A stretch of 34,174 nt of DNA, taken from positions 1 to 34,174 of the forward strand of contig DAIDJO010000088.1 in NCBI GenBank assembly GCA_027451345.1, written 5' to 3'. Shown piece by piece: positions 14,263 to 22,920 of this stretch. The notes below the pieces were generated by a model. That model searched no databases and was not told the origin of the DNA. It saw only the letters and a program-made list of their open reading frames with translations. This DNA comes from Solirubrobacterales bacterium. GTDB taxonomy: Bacteria > Actinomycetota > Thermoleophilia > Solirubrobacterales > Solirubrobacteraceae. The first letter of the stretch is position 1. Each line of letters starts with the position of its first letter. The translations under genes were made by a program, and so were the position numbers.

Positions 14263-17226
14263 ATGCCGCTGACGCTCGTACTCGGGCCGGCCAATGCCGC
14301 CAAGGCCCGCGAGGTGCTCGGGGCCTACGCGCTGGCCGCCCGTCGGGACGCCCTGCTCGTCGTCCCGACGGCGGCGGACGTCGCCCATTACGAGGATGAG
14401 CTCGCTGCGCCCGGCGTCACCCTCGGCCGTGCGCTCACCTTCCCCGGGTTGATCGATGAGCTCGCCGAGCGCACCCGGCACCGTCCCCCGCAGGTCACGC
14501 CGCTGCAGCGGGACCGCCTGCTGCGCCGGGCCATCGGCGCCCTGCGCCTCGAGGCGCTCGGACCGGCCGCCGCCGGCGCCGGGTTCGCGCGGGCCGCCGG
14601 GCGGTTGATCGTCGAGCTCGAGCAGGCGCGCGTCGACCCCGACCGGTTCGCCCAGGCCCTGCGGACCTGGGCCCGCCGCTCCGGCGCCACCGGCCACGGC
14701 GCGTACGCGCGGGAGCTCGCCTCGATCTACCGGCGCTACGCCGAGGAGCTCGCGGCGCTCGACCGGGTCGACGGTGACTCGTTCGCGTGGGGCGCGCTCG
14801 ACGCGCTGCGGGCGTCCCCGCGGAGCTGGGGGGCCACGCCCGTGTTCCTGTACGGCTTCGACGATCTCACGCCGATCGAGCTTGACGCGGTCGAGACGCT
14901 CGCCCGACAGGCCGACGCGCCGGTGACGGTCTCCCTCACCTACGAGCCGGGCCGCCCGGCGCTCGCGGCGCGGGCGACCGTCGTCGAGGAGCTGCGCGGG
15001 CTGGCGCAGACGGTGACGCAGCTCCCCCCGCTCGACGAGTACTACGCCCCGGCGTCACGGGCGCCGCTGCACCACCTCGAGCGCAACCTCTTCGACGCCG
15101 CCGCCCCCGTCGTCGAGCCGGGAGAGGCGGTGCGGCTGCTGGAGGCCGGCGGCGAGCGCGCCGAGGCGGAGCTCGTGGCCGCCGAGGTGGTCGACGCCCT
15201 GCGGGAGGGGGTCGCTCCCGAGGAGATCGTGGTCGTCTGCCGCTCGCTCGCGCGCTCGGGGGAGCGGTTCGAGCTGGCGCTCGCGCGGGTGGGGGTGCCC
15301 GCCACCAGCGCGCGACCGGTCGCCCTCGCCCGCACGTCGCTGGGCCGGTCGCTCCTCGGCCTCATCCGCTACGCCTGGCTGCCCGGCGCGCAGCGCGACC
15401 CCGGCGACCTGATCGCCTACCTGCGCCGGCCGGGGGTGGTCAGCTCGCTCGACGCCGTCGATCGCTTCGAGCGCGACGTGCGCCGGCAGGGCGGCCGCAC
15501 CGGCTCCGCCCTGCGGGCGGGCGGCGAGGCGCTGCGCGACGCGCTCGCCGAGATCGAGCGGCTGCGGCTCGCGACCGACCGCCTCGCCGCGCTCGCCGGG
15601 AGCGCTCGCTGGCTGCTCGCTGCCCCGCATCGCGGTTCCGCACCGCTCCTCGACGCGGCCCAGGAGCTGGACGCACGGGCGGCGGCGGCGGTCCTCGCCG
15701 CGGTGCAGGAGCTCACCGAGCTCGACGAACGTCGCCTGGGGGCAGCGGAGCTCGTCGCGCTGCTCGAGGGGCTGCAGGTCCCCGCGCACGGGCCGGGAGC
15801 CCGGGGACGGGTGCTGATCGCCGAGCCGCTCGCCATCCGCGCGCGCCGCTTCCGCCACGTCCTCGTCACCGGTCTCTGCGAGGGCGAGTTCCCCGGGTCG
15901 GCGGAGGTGGCCGACCCGTTCCTCGACGATGACCGGCGGCGGGAGCTCGCGCTCGCCACCGGAGTCGTCCTGTCCCAGGCGCCCGACCCGCTCGATCGCG
16001 AACGCTACCTGCTGTATGCGTGCGTCTCGCGGGCGACCGAGCGGGTGACCCTCAGCTACCGCAGCTCCGACGAGGACGGCAACATCGTCATCGGCTCGCC
16101 GTTCCTGGAGGACGTCGCGGCGCTCTTCCCGGCGGACTGGCGCGAGCGGCGGGTCCGCCGCCTGCTCGCCGATGTCGTGTGGGGCCCCGAGCAGGCGCCG
16201 AGCGAGCGTGAGCGCGCGCTCGCCGACGCGTTCGCCCGGGGGGGCGGCGGGCGCGCGCGCTCGCTCGAGGAGCCGCCGGCCACCCGGGTGCTCTCGGCCG
16301 CCGCGATGCGCCACGTGCGCCACCGCGAGGTCGTCTCGGCCGGGGCGATCGAGGGGTTCGCGGCCTGTCCGGTCCGCTGGCTGGTCGAGCGGCAGCTCAC
16401 GCCCGAGGGGCTCGAGCCCGACCCCGACCCGCTCACCCGCGGAACGCTCATCCATGCCGTCCTCGAGCGCGTCTTCACGCGGCTGCAGGGCCCGCTCACA
16501 CCGGCCTCCCTCGGGGCGGCGGAGCGTCTCCTGGCGCAGGAGATGCGCGGCCCGCAGGCCGCCGAGCACCGCACCCGCCTGGCGCTCGATCAGGCCACCG
16601 AGGTGCGCGCCGCGATCCTGCGCGGGATCGAGGCCGAGCTTCGGCGTTACCTGCGCCACGAGGCCGCGCAGGGCGGTGGCTTGACGCCGGCGGTGATGGA
16701 GCTGCGGTTCGGGATGGACGGCGACGCCGATGGCGCGATGCCCGCGGTGGAGCTCGCCAGTGGGGAGGAGCGCGTCCTGCTGCACGGCATCGTGGATCGC
16801 ATCGACGTCGACCCGCGCGACCCGACCCGCGTCGTCATCCGCGACTACAAGAGCGGCGCCCGGCGCGACACCTGGCCGGCGGCGCGCTGGACGAGCGACC
16901 GCCAGTTCCAGGTCGCGCTCTACATGATCGCGGTGCAGCGGCTGCTCGGCGTGCGCGTGGTGGCCGGCTTCTACCAGCCACTCGCCGGCGAGGACCTGCG
17001 GCCCCGCGGCGTCTATGCCCAGGGGGCGCCGGTGGGGGCGGGGGTCCTGCCGCGCGATGAGCTGCCGCCCGAGGAGATCGACCGGCTGCTCGCCGAGATC
17101 GAGGATGAGGTCGTGGCGCAGGCGGCGACCCTGCGCCGGGGCGTGCTCACCCCGTGCCCGGACACGTGCTCGGCCGACGGAACCTGTCGCTATCCGGGGC
17201 TCTGCTGGGCCGGGGACCGGCGCTGA
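14263..17226 (+). CDS. addB: AddB-like helicase-nuclease subunit with Fe-S PD-(D/E)XK nuclease
   Basis: The 987-residue protein is predicted to be one half of an AddAB/AdnAB-type complex that resects double-strand breaks. The N-terminus (LTLVLGPANAAKAREVL) sits where a Walker A motif would be but lacks GKT/S, so this motor half is probably inactive. Helicase-like remnants follow (FLYGFDDLTPIELDAV, FRHVLVTGLCEGEFPGS, YACVSRATERVTLSYR). The C-terminal nuclease shows HGIVDRIDVD and RDYKSG, with Asp861 and Lys863. Cys702 (FAACPVRW) and cysteines 965, 969, 975 and 981 near the end are placed like the Fe-S staple of AddB. The ATG 14263 start matches the first strand. The gene overlaps the next by TGATG, showing a coupled pair. 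Confidence 0.85.
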   Translation: MPLTLVLGPANAAKAREVLGAYALAARRDALLVVPTAADVAHYEDELAAPGVTLGRALTFPGLIDELAERTRHRPPQVTPLQRDRLLRRAIGALRLEALGPAAAGAGFARAAGRLIVELEQARVDPDRFAQALRTWARRSGATGHGAYARELASIYRRYAEELAALDRVDGDSFAWGALDALRASPRSWGATPVFLYGFDDLTPIELDAVETLARQADAPVTVSLTYEPGRPALAARATVVEELRGLAQTVTQLPPLDEYYAPASRAPLHHLERNLFDAAAPVVEPGEAVRLLEAGGERAEAELVAAEVVDALREGVAPEEIVVVCRSLARSGERFELALARVGVPATSARPVALARTSLGRSLLGLIRYAWLPGAQRDPGDLIAYLRRPGVVSSLDAVDRFERDVRRQGGRTGSALRAGGEALRDALAEIERLRLATDRLAALAGSARWLLAAPHRGSAPLLDAAQELDARAAAAVLAAVQELTELDERRLGAAELVALLEGLQVPAHGPGARGRVLIAEPLAIRARRFRHVLVTGLCEGEFPGSAEVADPFLDDDRRRELALATGVVLSQAPDPLDRERYLLYACVSRATERVTLSYRSSDEDGNIVIGSPFLEDVAALFPADWRERRVRRLLADVVWGPEQAPSERERALADAFARGGGGRARSLEEPPATRVLSAAAMRHVRHREVVSAGAIEGFAACPVRWLVERQLTPEGLEPDPDPLTRGTLIHAVLERVFTRLQGPLTPASLGAAERLLAQEMRGPQAAEHRTRLALDQATEVRAAILRGIEAELRRYLRHEAAQGGGLTPAVMELRFGMDGDADGAMPAVELASGEERVLLHGIVDRIDVDPRDPTRVVIRDYKSGARRDTWPAARWTSDRQFQVALYMIAVQRLLGVRVVAGFYQPLAGEDLRPRGVYAQGAPVGAGVLPRDELPPEEIDRLLAEIEDEVVAQAATLRRGVLTPCPDTCSADGTCRYPGLCWAGDRR

Positions 17227-20200
17227 TGTGCTTCACCGACGAGCAGCTGCTCGCCATCGAGCGCCGGCGTGGCGAGCTGCTGCTCGACGCGGGCGCGGGC
17301 AGCGGCAAGACCTCGGTGCTCGTCGAGCGCTTCGCCCGAGCGGTCGCCGAGGACGGGGTGGGGGTCAACCAGATCCTCACGATCACCTTCACCGAGAAGG
17401 CGGCCGCCGAGCTGCGCGAGCGGATCCGCGCGCGTCTGCGGGAGGCGGGCCACGAGTCGGCGGCACGGGCCACCGAGGGGGCGTGGGTCTCCACCATCCA
17501 CGCCTTCTGCGCCAGGCTGCTGCGCGCCCACGCGCTCGAGGCGGGGCTCGATCCCGAGTTCACCGTGCTCGACGAGCGCGAGACCGCGCCGCTGCGGGCG
17601 GCGGCGCTCGACGCGGCGCTGACGGCGGCCGCTCGCACCGATGACGGCGCCGAGCTGATCTCGGCCCTCGGTCCGGGTCCGCTGCGCACGACGATCGCCT
17701 CGACCTACGCCGAGCTCCGCGCCCGCGGATCGCTCGAGCCGGAGCTCCCACCCGCGCCGCCACCGCCCGACCCGCTCGACCTGCGGGCCGCCTGCCTGCT
17801 CGTCATGGACCTCGCCGGAACGGTCGCGCGCGAGCTCGGCGCCCTCCGCGACCCGGGACGGCGGGTCATCGACGCGCTCGATCGGCTCGAGCGCGTCGAC
17901 GAGATCCTCGCCGCCGGGCGTCCGTGGCCGGGCCAGGTCGAGTCGCTGAAGCTCGGCAACGGCGCGGGCGCGCTGCGCACCGCCGCCTGCGAGGACTACC
18001 GGGACGCGCTCGCCGAGCTGCAGGCGCTGGCCGAGGAGGGCGCGGTGGCGGCCGCCCGGGATGCCCTCGACGCGATGCTGCGGGCCTACGGGGCGAGCTA
18101 CACCGAGCTCAAGCGCGCCCGCTCGGGCCTGGATTTCGGCGACCTGGAGCTGCTCGCCCGCGATCTCCTCCGTCGGGAGGAGATCGGCGGCCGCTACCGC
18201 GACCGGTTCACCCGCGTGATGGTCGACGAGATGCAGGACACCAATGCCGTCCAGCTCGAGCTGATCGACCTGGTGACCCAGCTCGACCTCGTGATGGTCG
18301 GCGACGCCCAGCAGTCGATCTATGGGTTCCGCCACGCCGACGTCGAGCTGTTCGAGGAGCGCGGCGCCCGCCTGGAGCGGATCGGCGCGCGTGCCACCCT
18401 CGCCACGAACTTTCGCTCGCGTCCGGAGATCCTGCGCGCCGTCAACGGCGCCTTCGCCGCCGCGCTCGGCGAGCGCTTCCGCCCGCTCGTGCCCGGTCGC
18501 GAGGACGCGCCCGCGTCCGAGCCCGTCGTGGAGCTGATCGTCGCCGACCGCGACGGCGCGCCGGTCGCGGAGGAGTTCGGCATCGAGCCGCTCGCCGCCC
18601 CCTGGCGCGTGGCGGAGGCGCGTGCGCTCGCCGCCCGGGTCCGGGAGCTGATCGAGGCGGGCCGGTGTCGCGCCGGCGACGTGGTCGTGCTGCTGCGGGC
18701 GACGACGGACATGCGGGTGTACGAGCAGATGCTCGAGGCCGCGGGCGTGCCGACGTACGTGATCGGTGGGCGCGGGTACTGGTCGCATCCGCAGGTGGTC
18801 TCGCTCGTCGCCTACCTGCGCGCGCTGGCCAACCCGCTCGACACCGAGGCGCTCTGGGCGGTGCTGCTCTCGCCGCTCTGCGAGATCTCGCTCGACGGGC
18901 TGATCCTGCACCGCGCCGGCGCCGACGACGAGCTCGACCTCGACGACCGCGAGCGGCTGCGGGAGTTCCGCGCCTGGTTTGAGGGTGAGCGTCGTGCCGC
19001 GACCTGGCTGGGCCCGGAGGAGCTGCTCGATCGGGCGCTGCGTCACAGCGGCCACGAGCTCCGGATCGCCCGCCGGCCGGACGCCCGCCGCCGCCTGGCC
19101 AACGTGCGCAAGCTGCTGCGGCTCGCCCGCGAGTGGCAGGACGAGCACGGCAGCGACCTGCGCGGGTTCGTCGACCTGCTCCGCAGCCGGGTGGACGGCG
19201 CCGACGGCACGCGCGAGAGCGAGGCGCCGGTGGAGAGCGAGGCGCTCGATGCCGTGCGCCTGATGACGATCCACCGAGCCAAGGGCCTCGAGTTCCCGGT
19301 CGTCTGCGTCGCCGACACCGGCCGTCAGCTGGCGCCGCGGACCGGCTCGCTCATCCGGGTGGGTCGCGACGGTCGGCGGCTCGGGCTGCGGCTGAAGCAG
19401 TCCGGGGACGCGCGGCGGGTGAGCCTGCTCGCCTACGACGATCTGGGGCGGGAGGAGCGCGAGCGCGAGGCGCAGGAGGAACGCCGCCTCTTCTACGTCG
19501 CGATGACGCGCGCCCGGGAGCGCCTGATCGTCTCCGGCGCGGCCCGTCTCGAGCGCTGGGAGGAGGCCAACCGCTTCGCGCCGATCGGCTGGATCGGGCC
19601 GGCCCTCGTGCCGGACCTGCCCGCGCGGGCCGCCGCGGCCGCCGCGGCCCGCGCGGAACCCGGCCCGATCGCCGCGGAGCCGTTCGTGTCCGACCTCGGG
19701 GTGCTCGTGCGGTTCGTCGGGGCGCAGCACGACTCCGAGGCGCAGCCGGGGGTCGGGGCGCCCGAGCCGGCGCCGGCGTGGGCCGCACCGCCGTCGGTGG
19801 CGCCGTCGCCGCGCGGGGACGCACTGGCGCCGGTGCCCCTTGCACCGTCACCGCTCGCCGGCTCCCGCGGCGCCGCGGCCCATCCGGGTGGCGACCCGCT
19901 TGCGCTCGAGCGCCGGAGGGGACCGCGGTCGCTCTCCTACACGGCGCTGTCGCTGTACGAGCGGTGTGCCTACCGGTACTACGTCCAGCGGGTGCTCGGC
20001 CTGCCGGACCTCCCGACCCCCGTCCTGCCCGACGCCGACGAGCGGGAGCGGCCGGCCGGCGCGGTGGCCGCGGTGCCCGTGGCCGGCGTGCGCCCGGGCC
20101 GGACCGCCGCGCAGCGCGGCACGCTGATCCACCAGCTCCTGGCTTCGATGGACCTCCGCGACCCGTCGCTGCGCGAGGCGATGCCGGCGGACGTGCGCGC

Positions 20201-20708
20201 GCTGCTCGCCGGCCTGCTCAGCAGCGCCACGTTCGCGCGCCTCGGGATGCTGCGGGAGGTGAGCCGCGAGCAGCGGTTCGCCTTCCCGGTCGGTGAGACC
20301 CTGATCACGGGCGTGTTCGACGTGATCGCGCAGGATCGGCCGGGCCATCTGCTCGTGCTCGACTACAAGAGCGATCAGCTGCTGGGCGCGGCGCCGGCGG
20401 CGATCGTCGCGGAGCGCTATGTCGCGCAGCGGCTGATCTATGCCATCGCCGCGCTGAAGCTCGGCGCCCAGGCGGTGGAGGTCGTGCACCTCTTCCTCGA
20501 GGCCCCCGAGGAGCCGGTGGCGGCGGCGTTCACGGCCGCCGATCTGCCCGGGCTGGAGGAGGAGCTCGCGCAGCGGATCGCCGCTCCGCTGCGCGGCGAG
20601 TTCGCGGTGACCGGCGCCCCCGGACGCCGCGTCTGCGACGGCTGCCCGGCTCAGGGTGGGCTCTGCACCCACCCGCTCGAGATCACGGCGCGGCCCGCTG
20701 CTCGTTGA
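17226..20708 (+). CDS. addA: AddA-like UvrD-family helicase-nuclease
   Basis: The 1160-residue protein has a complete superfamily 1A motor. Motifs are Q-motif FTDEQLLAIE, Walker A AGAGSGKTS with Lys28, motif Ia TFTEKAAAELRERI, motif II VDEMQD, motif III GDAQQSIYGFRHAD, motif IV NFRSRPEIL, motif V TIHRAKGLEFPVV and motif VI LFYVAMTRARERL. A Pro/Ala-rich linker (about 800-890) leads to a PD-(D/E)XK nuclease with DYKSDQ (Asp1046, Lys1048). Unusually for AddA, this nuclease also has an Fe-S-like cysteine set: Cys914, Cys1137, Cys1140 and Cys1147. ATG 17226 overlaps the addB stop. The partner is surely the addB product. AdnB-type naming is an alternative. The 3' end overlaps the convergent YihY gene by 26 bases. 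Confidence 0.9.
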   Translation: MCFTDEQLLAIERRRGELLLDAGAGSGKTSVLVERFARAVAEDGVGVNQILTITFTEKAAAELRERIRARLREAGHESAARATEGAWVSTIHAFCARLLRAHALEAGLDPEFTVLDERETAPLRAAALDAALTAAARTDDGAELISALGPGPLRTTIASTYAELRARGSLEPELPPAPPPPDPLDLRAACLLVMDLAGTVARELGALRDPGRRVIDALDRLERVDEILAAGRPWPGQVESLKLGNGAGALRTAACEDYRDALAELQALAEEGAVAAARDALDAMLRAYGASYTELKRARSGLDFGDLELLARDLLRREEIGGRYRDRFTRVMVDEMQDTNAVQLELIDLVTQLDLVMVGDAQQSIYGFRHADVELFEERGARLERIGARATLATNFRSRPEILRAVNGAFAAALGERFRPLVPGREDAPASEPVVELIVADRDGAPVAEEFGIEPLAAPWRVAEARALAARVRELIEAGRCRAGDVVVLLRATTDMRVYEQMLEAAGVPTYVIGGRGYWSHPQVVSLVAYLRALANPLDTEALWAVLLSPLCEISLDGLILHRAGADDELDLDDRERLREFRAWFEGERRAATWLGPEELLDRALRHSGHELRIARRPDARRRLANVRKLLRLAREWQDEHGSDLRGFVDLLRSRVDGADGTRESEAPVESEALDAVRLMTIHRAKGLEFPVVCVADTGRQLAPRTGSLIRVGRDGRRLGLRLKQSGDARRVSLLAYDDLGREEREREAQEERRLFYVAMTRARERLIVSGAARLERWEEANRFAPIGWIGPALVPDLPARAAAAAAARAEPGPIAAEPFVSDLGVLVRFVGAQHDSEAQPGVGAPEPAPAWAAPPSVAPSPRGDALAPVPLAPSPLAGSRGAAAHPGGDPLALERRRGPRSLSYTALSLYERCAYRYYVQRVLGLPDLPTPVLPDADERERPAGAVAAVPVAGVRPGRTAAQRGTLIHQLLASMDLRDPSLREAMPADVRALLAGLLSSATFARLGMLREVSREQRFAFPVGETLITGVFDVIAQDRPGHLLVLDYKSDQLLGAAPAAIVAERYVAQRLIYAIAALKLGAQAVEVVHLFLEAPEEPVAAAFTAADLPGLEEELAQRIAAPLRGEFAVTGAPGRRVCDGCPAQGGLCTHPLEITARPAAR

Positions 20709-21618
20709 GCGGCGGCCCCGGCACGGGCTCGTCGCCGCCGAGCGGACGGGCCTGCGCGGGCTGCTCGCCGGGGTTGCTGAAGAGTGAGCGCGGCCAGCGC
20801 CGGCCGGTGAGGACCGTGGAGAACTCGACGGCGTACAGCGTCAGCTGTGTGCCGAGGTGCAGCCAGGTGAGCAGTCCGAGCACGAGGGCGAAGGTGCCGT
20901 AGACGTTGTTCGAGTGCCGGATGTGTGCGATGTAGATGCCGCCCCCGGCCTGCAGCGCCGTCCAGAAGAGGGCGGCGAGCACGGCGCCCGGCAGCACGTC
21001 GCGCCAGTCGGGCGGCTGCTCGCAGAGCAGCTGGAACGAGGCCAGGAACAGTCCGAGGTTGATCACCAGTGACGCGAGCACACCGACGACCTTGAGCGGC
21101 CATCCGCCGAGGCCGCCGCTCACCACGCCCGAGGCGGCGGAGCCGATCGCGAACATCGCGCCGAGCACGACCAGCAGCAGCAGTCCGCGGATCTTCTTCT
21201 GGAAGAAATTCGCCCGTCTCGTGCGTGGGATCTCCCAGACCTGCTCGAGCGCGGTGGACATCGCGCCCGTCACGCCCGAGCCCGACCACAGGGACAGGGC
21301 GATCCCGACGACCAGGGCGACGACGTCTCCCCGCAGATGCTCGCCCTGGATCGTGCTGCCGATCACCGGAAAGCTCCCGAGCACCGACCCGCTCACGGTC
21401 CGCATCAGCTGGTGGTCGCCGGCGAGCACGAACCCGAGCACCGTCACGAACACGAGCAGCAGCGGGAACAGCGAGAAGAAGGCGTAGAACGCGACCGTGA
21501 CGGCCAGGTTGCCGGCCTGATCGTCGCTGAACTTCTTCACCGTGGCCATGACGATCGCCAGCGGCCGGTGGCGCTGCTGGAAGCGGTCGAACGCCCTCAC
21601 CGGTGCAAGCGGGTCCAT
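20683..21618 (-). CDS. yihY: YihY/BrkB-family inner-membrane protein
   Basis: The 311-residue protein has about six membrane helices and the family signatures GNLAVTVAFYAFFSLFPLLLVF, SLWSGSGVTGAMSTALEQVWEI and PGAVLAALFWTALQAG. The helix after NNVYGTFALVLGLLTWLHLGTQLTLYAVEF is also typical. The function of the family is not settled; early reports of RNase BN activity were withdrawn. The C-terminal 40 residues are Pro/Gly-rich and cytoplasmic. Its start lies nine bases after the ogt stop, so it probably belongs to the sigma factor-ogt-yihY transcript. Its stop lies inside the end of addA. Confidence 0.88.
   Translation of the reverse strand: MDPLAPVRAFDRFQQRHRPLAIVMATVKKFSDDQAGNLAVTVAFYAFFSLFPLLLVFVTVLGFVLAGDHQLMRTVSGSVLGSFPVIGSTIQGEHLRGDVVALVVGIALSLWSGSGVTGAMSTALEQVWEIPRTRRANFFQKKIRGLLLLVVLGAMFAIGSAASGVVSGGLGGWPLKVVGVLASLVINLGLFLASFQLLCEQPPDWRDVLPGAVLAALFWTALQAGGGIYIAHIRHSNNVYGTFALVLGLLTWLHLGTQLTLYAVEFSTVLTGRRWPRSLFSNPGEQPAQARPLGGDEPVPGPPLNEQRAAP
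20695..20715. terminator. Hairpin in the addA/yihY convergent overlap
   Basis: Nine base pairs including one G-U wobble (20695-20703 with 20707-20715) close a GTT loop across the addA stop. It could end both converging transcripts, but much of it is also coding sequence. Confidence 0.3.
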
Positions 21619-21627
21619 CGGGGTGTT

Positions 21628-22245
21628 CTACCCGATTCCCGGCACCGGCTCCGGCAGCACGCCCTCGATCGCGAGCAGGCGTCGCTTGATGTCGAGGCCG
21701 CCGGTGTAGCCGCCCAGACCGCCGCCGGAATGCAGCACGCGGTGGCAGGGCACGACGATCGGCAGCGGGTTGGAGCCCAGGGCGCTCCCGGCGGCGCGGA
21801 AGGCGCGCTCGTTGCCGGCCAGGCTGGCCACGGTCCGGTAGCTGACGGTCGTCCCGAACGGGATCCGCGCCGTCTGCTCGAGCACGCGGCGGGTGAACCC
21901 CGGCCGGATCAGGCGGGGATCGAGCGCGATCTCAAACTCCCGGCGCCGGCCCGCGAAGAACTCCTCGAGCTCGCGGCGCGGCCCGTCGAGCCGCAGCGGC
22001 GCCCGCACCACGCGGGGCGACACCTTCGCGGCCAGCCCCTCGATCGCCCGGTCGACGGCGTCCTCGCCGATCAGGTAGTGCACGCGGACGAGGCCGTGAT
22101 CGGTGGCGGCGAGGAGCAGCCGCCCGACGGGGGAGTCCTCGATGACGTAGGAGACGTCGATCAGGCCGCTGCGCATGAGCGCATCGGTGATGTCGGGCGG
22201 CTCGCCGGCCCGCGGCGCGCCGGCTCGCTCAGACGGTCCACGCAT
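21628..22245 (-). CDS. ogt: Methylated-DNA-[protein]-cysteine S-methyltransferase
   Basis: The 205-residue suicide enzyme removes alkyl groups from O6-alkylguanine onto its own cysteine. The C-terminal domain has IPFGTTVSYRTVASLAG, FRAAGSALGSNPLPIVVPCHRV with active Cys167, and GGYTGGLDIKRRLLAIEG. The N-terminal ribonuclease-H-like domain spans about residues 30-105 (VIEDSPVGRLLLAATDHGLV). Ahead of it are about 28 extra residues, charged and Pro-rich. The ATG at 22245 lies inside the sigma factor gene, overlapping it by 17 bases, which implies translational coupling. A later ATG at residue 24 (22176) would remove the overlap. Pairing a repair methyltransferase with a sigma factor suggests a response to alkylation damage (inference). 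Confidence 0.92.
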   Translation of the reverse strand: MRGPSERAGAPRAGEPPDITDALMRSGLIDVSYVIEDSPVGRLLLAATDHGLVRVHYLIGEDAVDRAIEGLAAKVSPRVVRAPLRLDGPRRELEEFFAGRRREFEIALDPRLIRPGFTRRVLEQTARIPFGTTVSYRTVASLAGNERAFRAAGSALGSNPLPIVVPCHRVLHSGGGLGGYTGGLDIKRRLLAIEGVLPEPVPGIG

Positions 22246-22702
22246 GTCCGTGTTCCTCTCTCAGTCGTTTCAGTCCCTCGTGCACGCTGCGGCGCGCGGC
22301 TGCCTCCGAGACGCCCATCGTGGCGGCCACGGCCGGGTATTCCGCGTCGAGCACGTGGCGCAGCACCACCGCGGCACGCTGCTTGGCCGGGAGCGCGCGG
22401 ACGGCGCTCCAGAGATCGTCGGCGAGCTCGCGCGGGGTGAAGCTCACCTCGGGCGGCTCGGCCATCGGGACCGCCCGGCGCCCGCGCGCCCGGTGCGCGT
22501 CGATCGCCTTGCGGGCGGCGATCGTCAGCAGCCAACCCCGCAGGTTGCTCGCCGACTGCAGGCTCGGGTACGTGCGCAGGGCCGCGATCCACGTCTCCTG
22601 ATAGCAGTCATCGGCGTCGGTCGGCCCGACACTCGCGATCAGGAAGCGGTGGACGTCGCGTCCGTGGTGGTCGAGCAGCGTCTGGAACGGAGGGAGATCC
22701 AT
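22229..22702 (-). CDS. ECF-like RNA polymerase sigma factor
   Basis: The 157-residue protein has sigma region 2 (HHGRDVHRFLIASVGPTDADDCYQETWIAALR, then LRGWLLTIAARKAID). It also has region 4 (LWSAVRALPAKQRAAVVLRHVLDAEYPAVAATMGVSEAAARRSVHEGLKRLRE), in which the last helices form the helix-turn-helix that reads the -35 element. It lacks regions 1 and 3, as ECF sigmas do. I start at ATG 22702 because longer versions add an Arg-rich tail unlike any sigma factor. No anti-sigma gene follows; the next gene, ogt, overlaps it. It is divergent from gltB across 218 bases. Regulation may be transcriptional or through an unusual partner. Confidence 0.85.
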   Translation of the reverse strand: MDLPPFQTLLDHHGRDVHRFLIASVGPTDADDCYQETWIAALRTYPSLQSASNLRGWLLTIAARKAIDAHRARGRRAVPMAEPPEVSFTPRELADDLWSAVRALPAKQRAAVVLRHVLDAEYPAVAATMGVSEAAARRSVHEGLKRLREEHGHAWTV

Positions 22703-22920
22703 CCGGCCATTCAAACGTCTCAGGCGGCCGCGGTGTGAGGTTCCCCGCCGCCGATCCGCGATCCGCCGGTTCGCCGACCTGCCGCTGCCCGCAGCGCAAC
22801 CACCGTGCCGCGGCATCGGCGTTTCGCTCCGGTTAAGGTGATCGATCCAAACCCGGTAGCCTGTTAACCGCAGTTCCCGGCTCCTCCTCCTCCGCCCGTC
22901 CCTCCCGGGCACCGATCCTC
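22703..22920. promoter_or_regulatory. Divergent control region of sigma factor and gltB
   Basis: For gltB, a -10-like TAGCCT lies at 22857-22862, giving a leader of about 50 bases without a ribosome site. It is flanked by a 7-bp inverted repeat, CGGTTAA (22830-22836) and TTAACCG (22864-22870). GATCGATC lies at 22840-22847. Such symmetry around a promoter suggests an operator. On the sigma factor side I see no convincing promoter. Confidence 0.4.

Noticed and set aside
22714..22744. GGAACC and CGTT on the minus strand as an ECF auto-promoter of the sigma factor
   Set aside because: The two elements are 21 bases apart, longer than the usual 15-17, so I do not accept it as an ECF promoter.
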